NCBI GenBank assembly: GCA_009360345.1
Contig: SPDP01000001.1
Span: 1,798,001 to 1,862,000, forward strand
DNA length: 64,000 nucleotides
Source: Alcaligenaceae bacterium SAGV5
GTDB taxonomy: Bacteria; Pseudomonadota; Gammaproteobacteria; Burkholderiales; Burkholderiaceae_B
Direction: 5' to 3'
Shown: positions 18,728 through 27,867 of the stretch, in pieces
How the letters are laid out: every line of letters starts with the position of its first letter
Position numbering within the stretch: position 1 is the first letter of the stretch
Position numbers and translations under genes: made by a program
The notes under the pieces: generated by a model
What the model was told of the DNA's origin: nothing
Database searches by the model: none
The model's input: the letters and a program-made list of their open reading frames with translations, nothing else

Positions 18728-18910
18728 TCACGGCTCCGCCGGCCATTTCTTGAACGCGAACACCCAATAAGCCACGAGGTTCGCCACCGGGACCAGCAGC
18801 AGCAAGGCCCACCAGCCCGAATGGCCGGTGCGTTTCAGGACCTTGCCCGCCGGTACGCAAACGATGACCGCGTAAAGCAGGGCCACGACCACTTTCCAGA
18901 TGATGTCCAT
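18728..18910 (-). CDS. Small inner-membrane protein, 60 residues
   Basis: Starts [22 protein letters not shown] with GGGGGAG upstream of the ATG; a longer in-frame start at 19042 lacks support. Two hydrophobic segments (about residues 5-20 and 30-52) flank [15 protein letters not shown]; the [25 protein letters not shown] pattern resembles the membrane core of DUF805-like small proteins. No function can be assigned. It is transcribed towards tRNA-Pro and divergent from the ProA-like gene. Confidence 0.6.
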   Translation of the reverse strand: MDIIWKVVVALLYAVIVCVPAGKVLKRTGHSGWWALLLLVPVANLVAYWVFAFKKWPAEP

Positions 18911-19040
18911 GCATCTCCCCCGTGGGTGCCGGCCTGCCGGGCCGGAATGGCCGGCGCGCCAGGGTAATATCTTTCCATGCGGGCCGGGCCGCGTCCATCC
19001 GTCAGATGGGCGCGGCGGCAGATCGGCCAAGGAGAGCTTC

Positions 19041-20546
19041 ATGAACGAACAAGGGACCCTGGATCGCCTGGAACCGGGGATGGTGATTCCTTACGGCGGC
19101 AATCGGTATACGCGGGTGGACGCGGAACTGGCGCGCGTTTTCGAGGCGGGCGACCGCCTGTTGGTGGTGCAGGAAAGCGGGGCGCTGCTGCGGATTCCCG
19201 GGCAGGTGGACGAGGTCGTCCGTGCCCGGGTGGGCGAAGCGCGCGCGGCTTTCGATGCGCTGGCGCAGGCGCGGCCGGGGGCGGTGGACCGGTTTTACGA
19301 GACGTTTGCCGACGCGCTGGAGCGCGACGAGGTCTGGCAGCAGGTGGTGGCGGCCAACGAGGAGGACGTGCGGCGCGCGCAGCAGCGCGGCCGTTCGACG
19401 ACGCGGCTGAGGGTATCGGACAAGATGCGCGCCGCGATGGTCGAGGGGCTGCGTGTCTGGCCCGGTCTGGCGGCGCAGGACGATCGGGTGCTGGGCAGGG
19501 TGGACCATGGCGACTGGCAGGTCGATGTGCTGCGGGTGCCGCTGGGCGTGGTGGCTTTCGTGTTCGAGGGCCGGCCGAACGTGCTGGTGGACGCCTGCGG
19601 TGTGCTGGCCAGCGGCAATACGGCGGTGCTGCGGATAGGCAGCGATGCGCTGGGTACGGCCAGCGCGCTGTTGCGTTGCGCGCTGCGGCCGTCGCTGGAG
19701 GCGGCGGGGCTGCCGCAGGGCGCGGTCAGCCTGGTGGAGGTCGAGGACCGCGCCGCGGGCTGGGCGATGTTCAGCGACAACCGGTTGGCGCTGGCGGTGG
19801 CGCGCGGCTCGGGCACGGCGGTGATGCAGTTGAGCAGCGTGGCGCGCCAGGCCGGCGTGCCGGTCAGCGCGCACGGTACGGGCGGCGCCTGGCTGGTGGC
19901 GGATACCAGCGCGGACGGCGAGCGTTTCGAGCGCGCGGTGCGCCATTCGCTGGACCGCAAGGTCTGCAATACGCTGAATGTATGTTGCATCGTGCGGGAG
20001 CGTGTGGCGGACCTGATGCCCCGTTTCCTGCGCGCCATCGACGAGGCGGGGGCGGCCCTGAGCGGGACGCCGCGCCTGCATGTCGCGCCTTCGGCCGAGT
20101 CCTTCGTGCCGGCGGAGCTGTTCCAGCGCCGCACGCTGGTCCGGCGCGCGGAAGGCGACCTGGACGAGCCCTATGCCAGCCCGTTGCCCGAAGCGCGGCT
20201 GGGGCAGGAGTGGGAGTGGGAAGAAACGCCGGAGCTGTCGCTGGTGGTGGTGGAGTCGGTGGACGAGGCGGTCGCCCTGTTCAACCGCTACAGCCCGCGC
20301 TTCGTGGCCAGCCTGATCGCCAGCGAGCCGCAGGCGCACCAGCGTTTCCGGCTGCGCATCGATGCGCCGTTCGTGGGCGATGGCTTCACGCGGTGGGTGG
20401 ATGGCCAGTATGCGCTGGGCAAGCCGGAACTGGGGCTGTCGAACTGGGAACACGGCCGCCTGCTGGGCCGCGGGGGCGTCCTGACGGGCGCCGATCTGGC
20501 CGCCGTGCGGCTGGTGGCCACGACCGCGCAGGAGCAGCACCGCTAG
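19041..20546 (+). CDS. ProA-like glutamate-5-semialdehyde dehydrogenase family protein with N-terminal extension
   Basis: A 501-residue aldehyde dehydrogenase of the gamma-glutamyl phosphate reductase type. It shows VLRVPLGVVAFVFEGRPNVLVDACGVLASGNTAVLR and the catalytic-cysteine segment RKVCNTLNVCCIV, which parallels CNTVE in ProA. C-terminal FVGDGFTRWVDGQYALGKPELGLS matches the ProA end. ProA is normally about 420 residues; here roughly 80 extra residues (19041-19280) precede the conserved part. AAGGAGA precedes the ATG. No proB is adjacent, so it may be a paralogue with another substrate. Confidence 0.75.
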   Translation: MNEQGTLDRLEPGMVIPYGGNRYTRVDAELARVFEAGDRLLVVQESGALLRIPGQVDEVVRARVGEARAAFDALAQARPGAVDRFYETFADALERDEVWQQVVAANEEDVRRAQQRGRSTTRLRVSDKMRAAMVEGLRVWPGLAAQDDRVLGRVDHGDWQVDVLRVPLGVVAFVFEGRPNVLVDACGVLASGNTAVLRIGSDALGTASALLRCALRPSLEAAGLPQGAVSLVEVEDRAAGWAMFSDNRLALAVARGSGTAVMQLSSVARQAGVPVSAHGTGGAWLVADTSADGERFERAVRHSLDRKVCNTLNVCCIVRERVADLMPRFLRAIDEAGAALSGTPRLHVAPSAESFVPAELFQRRTLVRRAEGDLDEPYASPLPEARLGQEWEWEETPELSLVVVESVDEAVALFNRYSPRFVASLIASEPQAHQRFRLRIDAPFVGDGFTRWVDGQYALGKPELGLSNWEHGRLLGRGGVLTGADLAAVRLVATTAQEQHR

Positions 20547-20568
20547 CTCCCGCCGTGTCCAGCGCCGC

Positions 20569-21381
20569 CTATAGCGTAGGCAGCCGGGCGGCGGTATGCG
20601 CCGCCTCGGCGCGCAGCAGGGCCACCACTTCGCGCTGGCGCCTGCCCGAGAGGCGTTCGGTGACGGCGGCGACGCTGAGCGCGGCCACGGGGCGTCCGGC
20701 GGCATCGACGACCGCCACGCCCACCGCGCTGACCCCGGGGATGATCATGTCGCCGTTATAGCCGTATCCCAGCCTGCGCGAGGTGTCGACCATGCGCCGC
20801 ATGGCCGCCGCGCGCTCGGCCGAGAAGCGGGCCAGGTAGGAGGTGCTGGCCGCCGATGCCGCCGCCGCTTCGTCGGCGGGCAGGCGGGCGAGGATGGCGG
20901 CGCCGCCGGCCGAGACGCACAAGGGACGACGCGCGCCCACTTCCACGGTCAAGGCCTTGAGCGGATAGCCGCCCTCGCGGCGATCCACGCATACCGATTC
21001 GTGTCCGCTGCGGATGTTGAGAAAGGCCGTGTCGCCGGTGTCGGCGGCCAGCCGGTCGAGCGAAGGCCCGCCCACGGCCCGCCAGTCGTGGCGGGGAGCG
21101 GCGGCGACGCCGAACTCGAACGCCAGCCTGCCCAGCGTGTAGTGCTGGGTGTGGGGCAGGCGGGCCGCCATTTCTTCGCGCATGAGCGCGGCCAGGATAC
21201 GGTGGACGGTGGCATGGTGCAGTTCGCAATAGTCGGCCAGTTCGGACAGCCTCCAGCCGGAGCGGCGGCTAGAGAGTGCCCGCAGGATGCGGAATGCACG
21301 TTCGAGCAACTGGGTGCCGGGAACGGGAACGTCGCCGGGGCCGTGCCCGCCGGTGGCAGGCGGTAGCCATCGTTTGTTCAT
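20569..21381 (-). CDS. IclR-family transcriptional regulator
   Basis: A 270-residue regulator with an N-terminal winged helix ([44 protein letters not shown]) and the IclR effector domain ([37 protein letters not shown]). It is convergent with the ProA-like gene, 22 bases apart, and divergent from the region holding the PdxH remnant. Three copies of TGTTCATGA, two direct and one inverted, occur around its start and may be its operator. Targets are unknown. Confidence 0.85.
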   Translation of the reverse strand: MNKRWLPPATGGHGPGDVPVPGTQLLERAFRILRALSSRRSGWRLSELADYCELHHATVHRILAALMREEMAARLPHTQHYTLGRLAFEFGVAAAPRHDWRAVGGPSLDRLAADTGDTAFLNIRSGHESVCVDRREGGYPLKALTVEVGARRPLCVSAGGAAILARLPADEAAAASAASTSYLARFSAERAAAMRRMVDTSRRLGYGYNGDMIIPGVSAVGVAVVDAAGRPVAALSVAAVTERLSGRRQREVVALLRAEAAHTAARLPTL

Positions 21382-21487
21382 GATGTAAACATCCAGCCTC
21401 TGCGAATGTTCATGAAAGACCGCTGGAAACCCATAATCCTCATCATCGTATTGAACCTGTCACGAGGATTTTTTCGAATCATGAACA
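21375..21487. promoter_or_regulatory. Triplicate TGTTCATGA element upstream of the IclR gene
   Basis: TGTTCATGA occurs at 21375-21383 and 21407-21415 (32 bases apart, about three helical turns), with its complement TCATGAACA at 21479-21487. The core TTCATGAA is palindromic. The first copy includes the iclR start codon. The spacing suits an autoregulatory operator, but no binding evidence exists. Confidence 0.45.
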
Positions 21488-21687
21488 CATTGTCGCAGAG
21501 CGGGCCGGTGTCCCGCGATACCGGCATGCAGGACGAGCGGGCCGACGTGGTGGTGCTGGGGGGCGGATACCGCGTGGTACCGGACGCCATCGAATTCTGG
21601 CAGGGCCGGCCGTCCCGCCTGCACGACCGCCTGGTCTATCGCCCCCTGCCCGAAGGGGGCTGGCGCATCGTGCGCCTGGCGCCGTGA
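21481..21687 (+). pseudogene. PdxH (pyridoxamine-phosphate oxidase) C-terminal remnant
   Basis: Residues encoded from 21559 read [21 protein letters not shown] and continue HDRLVYR to GWRIVRLAP, the diagnostic C terminus of PdxH. Only about 43 of roughly 210 residues remain, without the FMN-binding core. The frame can start at ATG 21481, or 21406, but neither has a good ribosome-binding site. It ends seven bases before the DUF72 gene. A functional pdxH would have to be elsewhere in the genome. Confidence 0.8.
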
Positions 21688-21694
21688 CCGCCGT

Positions 21695-22780
21695 ATGATC
21701 CCGCGGGATCCGTCGCCCCACCCGGACGAGCCGGCGGACGACGAGAACGGCGCGCAGCGCTCGTTCTTCGGCGACGCGCCCGCTCCGCCGCCAGCCAAGG
21801 CCAGGAGCCGGACCAAGGCCATCCCGGCCGCCGAACACCCCGACGCGCTGCGGCAGTTGGGCGCCGCGATGCCCGGGCAGCTGCACCTGGGCACCTCGTC
21901 GTGGGCCTTCGCAGGCTGGAACGGCATCGTCTACGGCGCCAAAGCCAGCGAATCGCTGCTGTCGCGCGAGGGCCTGCCGGCCTACTCCTCGCACCCCCTG
22001 CTCAACAGCGTCAGCCTGGACCGCACCTTCTACGCGCCCTTGAGCGCCGAGCAGTACGCCCACTACGCGAACCAGGTGCCCGTGGGCTTTCGCTTCGTCG
22101 TCAAGGCGCCCAACCTGGTGACCGATGCCGTGCTGCGCGACGACCGCGGCGCGCCGGCCGGCCCCAACCCCAGTTTCCTGGATCCGGTGCTGGCCACCGA
22201 TCATTTCGTGGTCCCCTGCCTGGAAGGCCTGGGCACGAAGGCGGGCCCGCTGGTGTTCCAGTTTTCGCCGCTGCCGCCCGAGATCCTGGGCGACCCCGCC
22301 GGCTGGGTCGCCCGCCTGTCGGCCTTCCTGGCCGCGCTGCCTGCGCTGCCCGCCTCGCAAGGCCATGAACACCCCTTCTATGCGGTGGAGTTCCGCGATG
22401 CGCAGGCGGTCACGCCCCGCATGATGAAGATGCTGGCCGAGCGCGGCGTGCGCTACTGCGTCGCCATCCACGCGCGGATGCCGTCGGCGGCGCGCCAGAT
22501 GCAGGCCGTGGCCGCCACCGGCCCCGGCCCGCTGGTGGTCCGCTGGAGCCTGCTGGCCGGACAGCGCTACGAAGCCGCCAAGGCGCGTTTCTCGCCCTTC
22601 GACAAAATCCAGGTCGAAGACCCCGAGACGCGGCGGGTCCTGGCCGAAGCCGCGCTGGCCGCCCACGCATCGGGCCAGCCGGCCTGGATCGTGGCCAACA
22701 ACAAGGCCGAGGGCAGCGCTCCCCTGACGCTCGAGCTGCTGGCAAGGGAAATCGCGACACGCGCCGCGCCGCCCGGATAG
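21695..22780 (+). CDS. DUF72 family protein
   Basis: A 361-residue protein with a 55-residue polar leader, then LHLGTSSWAFAGWNGIVYG, SLDRTFYAPLSAEQYAHYANQVPVGFRFVVKAPN, FQFSPLPPE and FYAVEFRD. These are the conserved blocks of DUF72, a TIM-barrel family (YecE-like) with no well-established function. The C-terminal WIVANNKAEGSAPLT corresponds to the family's NNKA.GSAP motif. It is followed 64 bases later by a flavin reductase gene and preceded by a PdxH remnant; neither neighbour clarifies its role. Confidence 0.85.
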   Translation: MIPRDPSPHPDEPADDENGAQRSFFGDAPAPPPAKARSRTKAIPAAEHPDALRQLGAAMPGQLHLGTSSWAFAGWNGIVYGAKASESLLSREGLPAYSSHPLLNSVSLDRTFYAPLSAEQYAHYANQVPVGFRFVVKAPNLVTDAVLRDDRGAPAGPNPSFLDPVLATDHFVVPCLEGLGTKAGPLVFQFSPLPPEILGDPAGWVARLSAFLAALPALPASQGHEHPFYAVEFRDAQAVTPRMMKMLAERGVRYCVAIHARMPSAARQMQAVAATGPGPLVVRWSLLAGQRYEAAKARFSPFDKIQVEDPETRRVLAEAALAAHASGQPAWIVANNKAEGSAPLTLELLAREIATRAAPPG

Positions 22781-22844
22781 AATGAGGGTTTACAGCAATA
22801 TCAGCCACGCAACCCGCAACCTGGGTGCGTCAGCCGCCCCCTGG

Positions 22845-23360
22845 ATGCCTGCAGCCCTTCCGGATTTCGACTCCACCGCGTTCCGCTCCGCCCTGGGCCG
22901 ATTCGCCACCGGCGTGACCGTCGTCACCGCCATGGGCGCCGATGGGCGCCCTGTCGGCCTGACGGTCAGTTCGTTCAATTCCGTCTCGCTGTCCCCGCCC
23001 CTGGTGCTGTGGAGCCTGTCGCTCACCTCCGGGTCCCTGCCGGTGCTCGAAGCCGCCAGCCACTACGCGGTGAACGTGCTGGCGGCCGACCAGATCGATG
23101 TCGCCCGGCGTTTCGCCACGCGCGGCACCCCCTCCGAGCGCTTCGCGCACGTCTCCTGGCGGCCCGGCCGCCGCGGCGCCCCGCTGATCGACGGTTGCAC
23201 GGCATGGTTCGAATGCTATAACCGCAGCAGGTACCGCGAAGGCGACCACTGCATCTTCGTCGGCGAAGTCGAGCATTGCGATCACACCGACGCCATGCCG
23301 CTGGTGTTCCATGCCGGAGGCTTCGACCTGACGCCCCAGCGGCCGCGCAAAACCCTCTGA
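22845..23360 (+). CDS. Flavin reductase family protein
   Basis: A 171-residue flavin reductase-like domain protein. FRSALGRFATGVTVVTA is the family hallmark, followed by VGLTVSSFNSVSLSPPLVLWSL (flavin-binding region), YAVNVLAADQIDVARRFA and DHCIFVGEVE. Such proteins reduce FMN/FAD with NAD(P)H, often for a two-component monooxygenase, but no oxygenase partner is adjacent. ATG 22845 (MPAALPDFD) fits the family N terminus better than the in-frame start at 22782. Confidence 0.88.
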   Translation: MPAALPDFDSTAFRSALGRFATGVTVVTAMGADGRPVGLTVSSFNSVSLSPPLVLWSLSLTSGSLPVLEAASHYAVNVLAADQIDVARRFATRGTPSERFAHVSWRPGRRGAPLIDGCTAWFECYNRSRYREGDHCIFVGEVEHCDHTDAMPLVFHAGGFDLTPQRPRKTL

Positions 23361-23382
23361 CCCCCTACCCGCCAGGCCTTCC

Positions 23383-24159
23383 ATGCATCGTCGCACCGCC
23401 CTCTGCTCCCTGCTCTGCGCCTTGACCCTGACGGCCTGCAACGGCTATTTCGGCTCGGCCGAAGGCGATGGCGGAGGCGGCAGCGGCGGCAACAGCGACG
23501 CCCAGGGCATCTGGACCGGCAACCTCACCAGCGACACCTTGTCGCTGAGCATGCTGGTCACGCCCAGCAACGAACTGTGGGCCATGTCCTGGAGCGAGGG
23601 CTTCAGCCAGGTGCGACGCATGACCCGCGGCACGGGTTCCTTGAACGGCAAGGCCTTCTCCGGCACGGGCAAGACCTTCGGCACCGGCGACACCACGGTC
23701 GAGACGGCCAACCTGACCGGCACGGTCACCAGCGCGTCCAGCTTCGACGGCAACCTGGGCCAGAACGTCACCTTCACGTCCAGCTTCAGCAGCCAGTACA
23801 ACGATGCCTTCGACCTGGCCAACTATGCCGGCACCTGGACCGGCCGTGACAGCACCAGTTCGGCCGTCACGATCACGCTGCAGTCCAATGGCGACTTCTC
23901 GGCGCGCTCGTCGATCAGCGGCCGTCCGGACACCTGCAACATCAACGGCGCGCTGGCCAAGGCCTCCTCGGGCAAGAACTATGCGACCACGACCTTCTCG
24001 TTCGGCAACGCCACGAACTGCCTGAGCCAGCACGCGGGCGCCAGCATGCAGGGCGTGGCGGTACGATTGACGGAAAAGGACAAGCAGCCGCTGCTGCTGA
24101 TCATGGCCACCAACAGCGGCCAATCGGCGGCCTGGTTCGCCTACGCACGCAAGCAGTAG
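23383..24159 (+). CDS. Predicted lipoprotein with two repeated beta-rich modules
   Basis: A 258-residue protein with a lipoprotein signal (LCALTLTAC, C19 lipidated) followed by a Gly/Ser linker. Two similar modules begin GIWTGNLTSDTLSLSM (about residue 42) and GTWTGRDSTSSAVTITL (about residue 149), each rich in Ser/Thr/Gly with alternating hydrophobics typical of beta sheet. I do not recognise a family. It is convergent with tsaC. The localisation is probably periplasmic or outer membrane. Confidence 0.7.
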   Translation: MHRRTALCSLLCALTLTACNGYFGSAEGDGGGGSGGNSDAQGIWTGNLTSDTLSLSMLVTPSNELWAMSWSEGFSQVRRMTRGTGSLNGKAFSGTGKTFGTGDTTVETANLTGTVTSASSFDGNLGQNVTFTSSFSSQYNDAFDLANYAGTWTGRDSTSSAVTITLQSNGDFSARSSISGRPDTCNINGALAKASSGKNYATTTFSFGNATNCLSQHAGASMQGVAVRLTEKDKQPLLLIMATNSGQSAAWFAYARKQ

Positions 24160-24196
24160 AACTGCCTGCGCCCCCAGGACGGAACCCGGGCCCGGC

Positions 24197-25192
24197 TCAG
24201 GCCTCGCCCGACCCCACCGCCGCCCGTCCCAGGCGGTCCCGCACCGCCGTCCAGGCGGGCGCCGCGGGCGGCTGTTCGAACAGCAGGACGTCCACACCCT
24301 TGCCATCCAGCTCGCGCAAGGCCGCGTAAAGCGCCCGCGCGTACCGCTCCGGATCGGCGGGCGCCTCCAGCCAGCAGGCCGCGCCGCCCGGATCGCGCCG
24401 GGCCCAGACACCCACCGAGCGGCCACGCGCCGCCTCGGCGGCGATCTCGTCCGCTAGCCGGCCCGACTCGACCAGCCTGAGCGGCGTGCGCGGCGCGTAA
24501 TGCGCCGACAAAGACCCCGATACGCGCGGCACCGGACGCTGCGCGTCCATCTGGGCGCGGGTCAGCACGGCGCAGCCCAGCACCTCGGACAGGGCCAGCG
24601 CCGAGATATGGCCCGGACGCAGCAGGATGGGAATCTGGGTGGACACGTCGACGATGGTCGATTCGATGCCGACTTCGCAGGGCCCGCCGTCCAACACCAG
24701 CGGCACCGCATCGCCGAACTCGTCGGCCACGTGTTCCGCGGTGGTCGGACTGACCCGGCCGAAGCGATTGGCCGACGGCGCCGCCAGCCCGCCGCCGAAG
24801 GCGGCCAGCACGGCCTGCGCGGCCGGATGCGCGGGGCAGCGCAGGCCCACCGTGTCCTGTCCGCCCGTGACGGCATCCAGCACGCCGGCGGCGCGCGGGA
24901 GTATCAGCGTCAACGGTCCCGGCCAGAACGCATCCATCAGCCGGCGGGCGGCATCGGGAATACGCGCGGCCCAGCGCGACAGGTCTGCGCCCGCCGCGAC
25001 ATGCACGATGACGGGATGGTCGTTGGGCCGGCCCTTGGCGGAAAAGATGCGTGCGACCGCCGCCGCATCCGAGGCGTCCGCGGCCAGGCCATAGACGGTC
25101 TCGGTGGGCAGGCCCACCAGTTGTCCGGCCCGCAGCAGGGCCACCGCCTGCGCGATGGCCTCGGGCGTGGGCGGCAGGATGCGCGCGCTCAT
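24197..25192 (-). CDS. tsaC: Threonylcarbamoyl-AMP synthase (Sua5/YrdC type)
   Basis: Makes threonylcarbamoyl-AMP for the t6A37 modification of tRNA. It has 331 residues: the YrdC domain (LVGLPTETVYGLAADA, FSAKGRPNDHPVIVHV, GPLTLILPR, SANRFGRVSPTTAEHVADEFG) plus a C-terminal Sua5 domain (about 210-331), so it is of Sua5 length. It lies four bases after purK and forms an operon with purE and purK. Confidence 0.93.
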   Translation of the reverse strand: MSARILPPTPEAIAQAVALLRAGQLVGLPTETVYGLAADASDAAAVARIFSAKGRPNDHPVIVHVAAGADLSRWAARIPDAARRLMDAFWPGPLTLILPRAAGVLDAVTGGQDTVGLRCPAHPAAQAVLAAFGGGLAAPSANRFGRVSPTTAEHVADEFGDAVPLVLDGGPCEVGIESTIVDVSTQIPILLRPGHISALALSEVLGCAVLTRAQMDAQRPVPRVSGSLSAHYAPRTPLRLVESGRLADEIAAEAARGRSVGVWARRDPGGAACWLEAPADPERYARALYAALRELDGKGVDVLLFEQPPAAPAWTAVRDRLGRAAVGSGEA

Positions 25193-25196
25193 GCGG

Positions 25197-26372
25197 CTAC
25201 GGATAGGCGATGCCGAGCGCCGCCGCCACCTGCGCGGCGCTGCGCTCGGCCTGCGCCCGGTCGGTGCCCAGGCAGGTCACGTGGCCCATCTTGCGGCCGC
25301 GCCGCGCCTCGACCTTGCCATACAGGTGCAGTTTGGCGGTAGAGGCCTGCAGGGCCTGGCTCCAGGCCGGTTCGACAGGCTGTTCGCCCGCCTGCAACCA
25401 GATGTCGCCCAGGATGTTGAGCATGACCGACGCGGCCAGCGGGTCCGACGACCCCAGCGGCTGGCCCGCCAGCACCCGCGCCTGCTGCTCGAACTGGCTG
25501 GTGACGCAGGCATCGATGCTGTAGTGGCCGCTATTGTGCGGCCGCGGCGCGATCTCGTTGACGATCAGGCGGTCGCCGGGCAGCACGAAAAACTCGACGC
25601 ACAGCACGCCGCAATACTCCAGTCCGGCCGCGACCTGCAACGCCGCGGCGCGGGCGCGGCCCACGATGTCCTCGGAGGCGCGCGGCGACGGCACGGTCGA
25701 GATCGCCAGGATCCCGTCGCGATGCACGTTCTCGGAAACGGGATAGGTCACCACTTCGCCGTCGAAACCGCGCGCGACGACGACGGAGATCTCGAACTCC
25801 AGCGGCAGCCGGGCCTCGAGCACGCAGGGCACGTTGCCGAACGAGGCGAACGCGGCGCGGGCCTCGTGGGCGGACTCGACCCGGGCCTGGCCCTTGCCGT
25901 CGTAGCCCAGGCGGGCGGCCTTCAGGATGCCGGGAAACAGCGAGGCGGAAGCGGCCGCGATATCGGCCTCGGAACGGATCTCGGCATAGGGCGCGACAGG
26001 CACGCCTATCGAGGCGATGTAGCCTTTCTCGGCGATGCGGTCCTGGGCAATGGCCACCGCCTCCGCGGCCGGGCTGACCTGGCAGCGCCGGGCCAGTTTC
26101 TCCAGGCTGGCGGCCGGAACGTTCTCGAATTCGGTGGTGACGGCGGCGCAGCGTTCGGCCAATTGCGCCAGGCCGGCTTCGTCGTCGTAGCCGGCGCGGA
26201 TATGCAGATCGGCCACCGCGCCGGCGGGACAATCGGCGATCGGGTCCAGCACCGCGACGCGATATCCCATGCTTTGCGCGGCATGGCAGAACATCCGCCC
26301 CAGTTGCCCGCCGCCCAACAGCCCCAGCCAGCCGCCGGGCTGCACCACGCGCGCCTTCGTGCCCGCGCTCAT
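25197..26372 (-). CDS. purK: N5-carboxyaminoimidazole ribonucleotide synthase
   Basis: ATP-dependent carboxylation of AIR in purine synthesis. It has 391 residues with an ATP-grasp fold. [28 protein letters not shown] is the PurK N terminus; [30 protein letters not shown] and [14 protein letters not shown] are conserved. Its start overlaps the purE stop by four bases, indicating coupling. The partner PurE converts its product to CAIR. Confidence 0.97.
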   Translation of the reverse strand: MSAGTKARVVQPGGWLGLLGGGQLGRMFCHAAQSMGYRVAVLDPIADCPAGAVADLHIRAGYDDEAGLAQLAERCAAVTTEFENVPAASLEKLARRCQVSPAAEAVAIAQDRIAEKGYIASIGVPVAPYAEIRSEADIAAASASLFPGILKAARLGYDGKGQARVESAHEARAAFASFGNVPCVLEARLPLEFEISVVVARGFDGEVVTYPVSENVHRDGILAISTVPSPRASEDIVGRARAAALQVAAGLEYCGVLCVEFFVLPGDRLIVNEIAPRPHNSGHYSIDACVTSQFEQQARVLAGQPLGSSDPLAASVMLNILGDIWLQAGEQPVEPAWSQALQASTAKLHLYGKVEARRGRKMGHVTCLGTDRAQAERSAAQVAAALGIAYP

Positions 26373-26899
26373 GCCTGGCCTCCCGGAGGCAGCGCCATCG
26401 CGCGCGCGGCCTCGGTCTGGCGGGCACGGAAGGCCTCGAGCTTCTGCCGCAGCGCCGGATCGGTACAGGCCAGGTTGGCCACCGCGTGCAGCGCCGCGTT
26501 GGCCGCGCCCGCCTCGCCGATGGCGAAGGTGGCGACCGGCACGCCCTTGGGCATCTGCACGATGGAAAGCAGGGAATCCTCGCCGCGCAGGTACTTGGAG
26601 GGCACCGGCACCCCGAACACCGGCACCGGCGTCAGCGCCGCCAGCATGCCCGGCAAGTGGGCCGCGCCGCCGGCGCCCGCGATGATGGCGCGCAACCCCC
26701 GGCGGGTGGCCTCGGCGCCGTACTCGACCATGTCGAGCGGCATGCGGTGGGCCGAGACCACGCGGGCCTCGTGCGCCACGCCGAATTCATCGAGCACGGC
26801 GACGGCATGCTTCATGATCTCCCAGTCGCTGGAAGACCCCATGACGATGCCGATCTGCACCGCCCCGGGGGAAGAAGAGGAAGAAGGGGAACTGGACAT
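26369..26899 (-). CDS. purE: N5-CAIR mutase
   Basis: Converts N5-CAIR to CAIR. It has 176 residues from ATG 26899, chosen because AAGGT precedes it. The N terminus carries a serine run (SSSPSSSSS) from a purine-rich simple tract, then [40 protein letters not shown] and [25 protein letters not shown], all PurE signatures. It is the first gene of purE-purK-tsaC. purC, its usual neighbour in Burkholderiales, lies 20 kb away. Confidence 0.97.
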   Translation of the reverse strand: MSSSPSSSSSPGAVQIGIVMGSSSDWEIMKHAVAVLDEFGVAHEARVVSAHRMPLDMVEYGAEATRRGLRAIIAGAGGAAHLPGMLAALTPVPVFGVPVPSKYLRGEDSLLSIVQMPKGVPVATFAIGEAGAANAALHAVANLACTDPALRQKLEAFRARQTEAARAMALPPGGQA

Positions 26900-26991
26900 G
26901 TGGGACCTTGCAGGCACCCGGCGTGCCGGGGCAGCGGGCGAGCGTCGAAAAACGCGATTTTAACCTGCGCCGGCCCGGCGGAACACCGTGC

Positions 26992-27867
26992 CTAGGCAGG
27001 CTGCCGAAACAGCGGCCCGCGGCCCGAGTCTCCTTGGACGACACCGATCACCATCGAGCCGACCCGTTCGAACTCGATGCGGACCCGGTCACCGGGTTTT
27101 ATCGGCCCGACGCCGGCCGGCGTGCCACCAGCGATGATATCGCCGGGTTCGAGCGTCATGACCTGGGATGCCATTTCCACCATGCCGGGGATGTCCAGGA
27201 CCAGATCGCGGTTATTCGCGTCCTGCCGCAGTTCATCGTTCACCCACAGCCGCCCGCGCAACCGCGAGGGGTCGCCCACTTCATCCGCGGTGACTATCCA
27301 TGGCCCCATGGGACAGAACGTGTCGAACGCCTTGCGCGCGACCCTCTCTTCCTTGCCGCGAACCACGACGTCGATCAGGCACGAATACCCGAAAACATGT
27401 TCCTGCCACTTCTCCCGGGGAATGTCACGTCCGCGCTTGCCGATGACGATTGCCAGTTCGCATTCATGGTCCACACGACGCGAGGCGTCAATCGCCGGCA
27501 GGACGATGGGTTCACCGGCGCCGGACAACGACGATGGCGGCTTCAGGAAAAAACCCTGCGCGGGCGCGCGGACGGACTGTCCCATTTCCCTGGCGTGGTC
27601 GTCGTAGTTCACCGGGTAGGCGATCACCTTGCTGGCGGCCGGCACGGGCGCCAGCAGGCGGACCGCGTCGAGCGACAGGCTCGTCGACGCCGACAGGGCG
27701 CGTTTCTTCAAAATCGGCTCATATTGCGCATACATGTCGATCAGCCGGTTCATGGCAACGGGAGGCGAACCGGGCAGATCTGGCCCGACGACGTCGGATA
27801 CATCGATCACCCGGTCCCCTTCCGCCACGATACCGATACGCCCTTCGTCAAATCTGATCAGCTTCAC
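26992..27867 (-). CDS. Fumarylacetoacetate hydrolase family protein, probable maleyl- or fumarylpyruvate hydrolase
   Basis: A 291-residue FAH-fold hydrolase. GTG 27867 is preceded by CCAGGAGAGAAA and overlaps the aconitase stop. Motifs include KVIAYPVNYDDHAREMG, FFLKPPSSLSGAGEPIVLP, the metal-binding DHECELAIVIGK, and GDIIAGGTPAGVGPIKPGD. FAH proteins cleave C-C bonds of 3-acylpyruvates with a divalent metal. Together with a gentisate-dioxygenase homologue in the same operon, a hydrolase for the ring-fission product is the best inference. No maleylpyruvate isomerase is visible nearby. Confidence 0.8.
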   Translation of the reverse strand: MKLIRFDEGRIGIVAEGDRVIDVSDVVGPDLPGSPPVAMNRLIDMYAQYEPILKKRALSASTSLSLDAVRLLAPVPAASKVIAYPVNYDDHAREMGQSVRAPAQGFFLKPPSSLSGAGEPIVLPAIDASRRVDHECELAIVIGKRGRDIPREKWQEHVFGYSCLIDVVVRGKEERVARKAFDTFCPMGPWIVTADEVGDPSRLRGRLWVNDELRQDANNRDLVLDIPGMVEMASQVMTLEPGDIIAGGTPAGVGPIKPGDRVRIEFERVGSMVIGVVQGDSGRGPLFRQPA

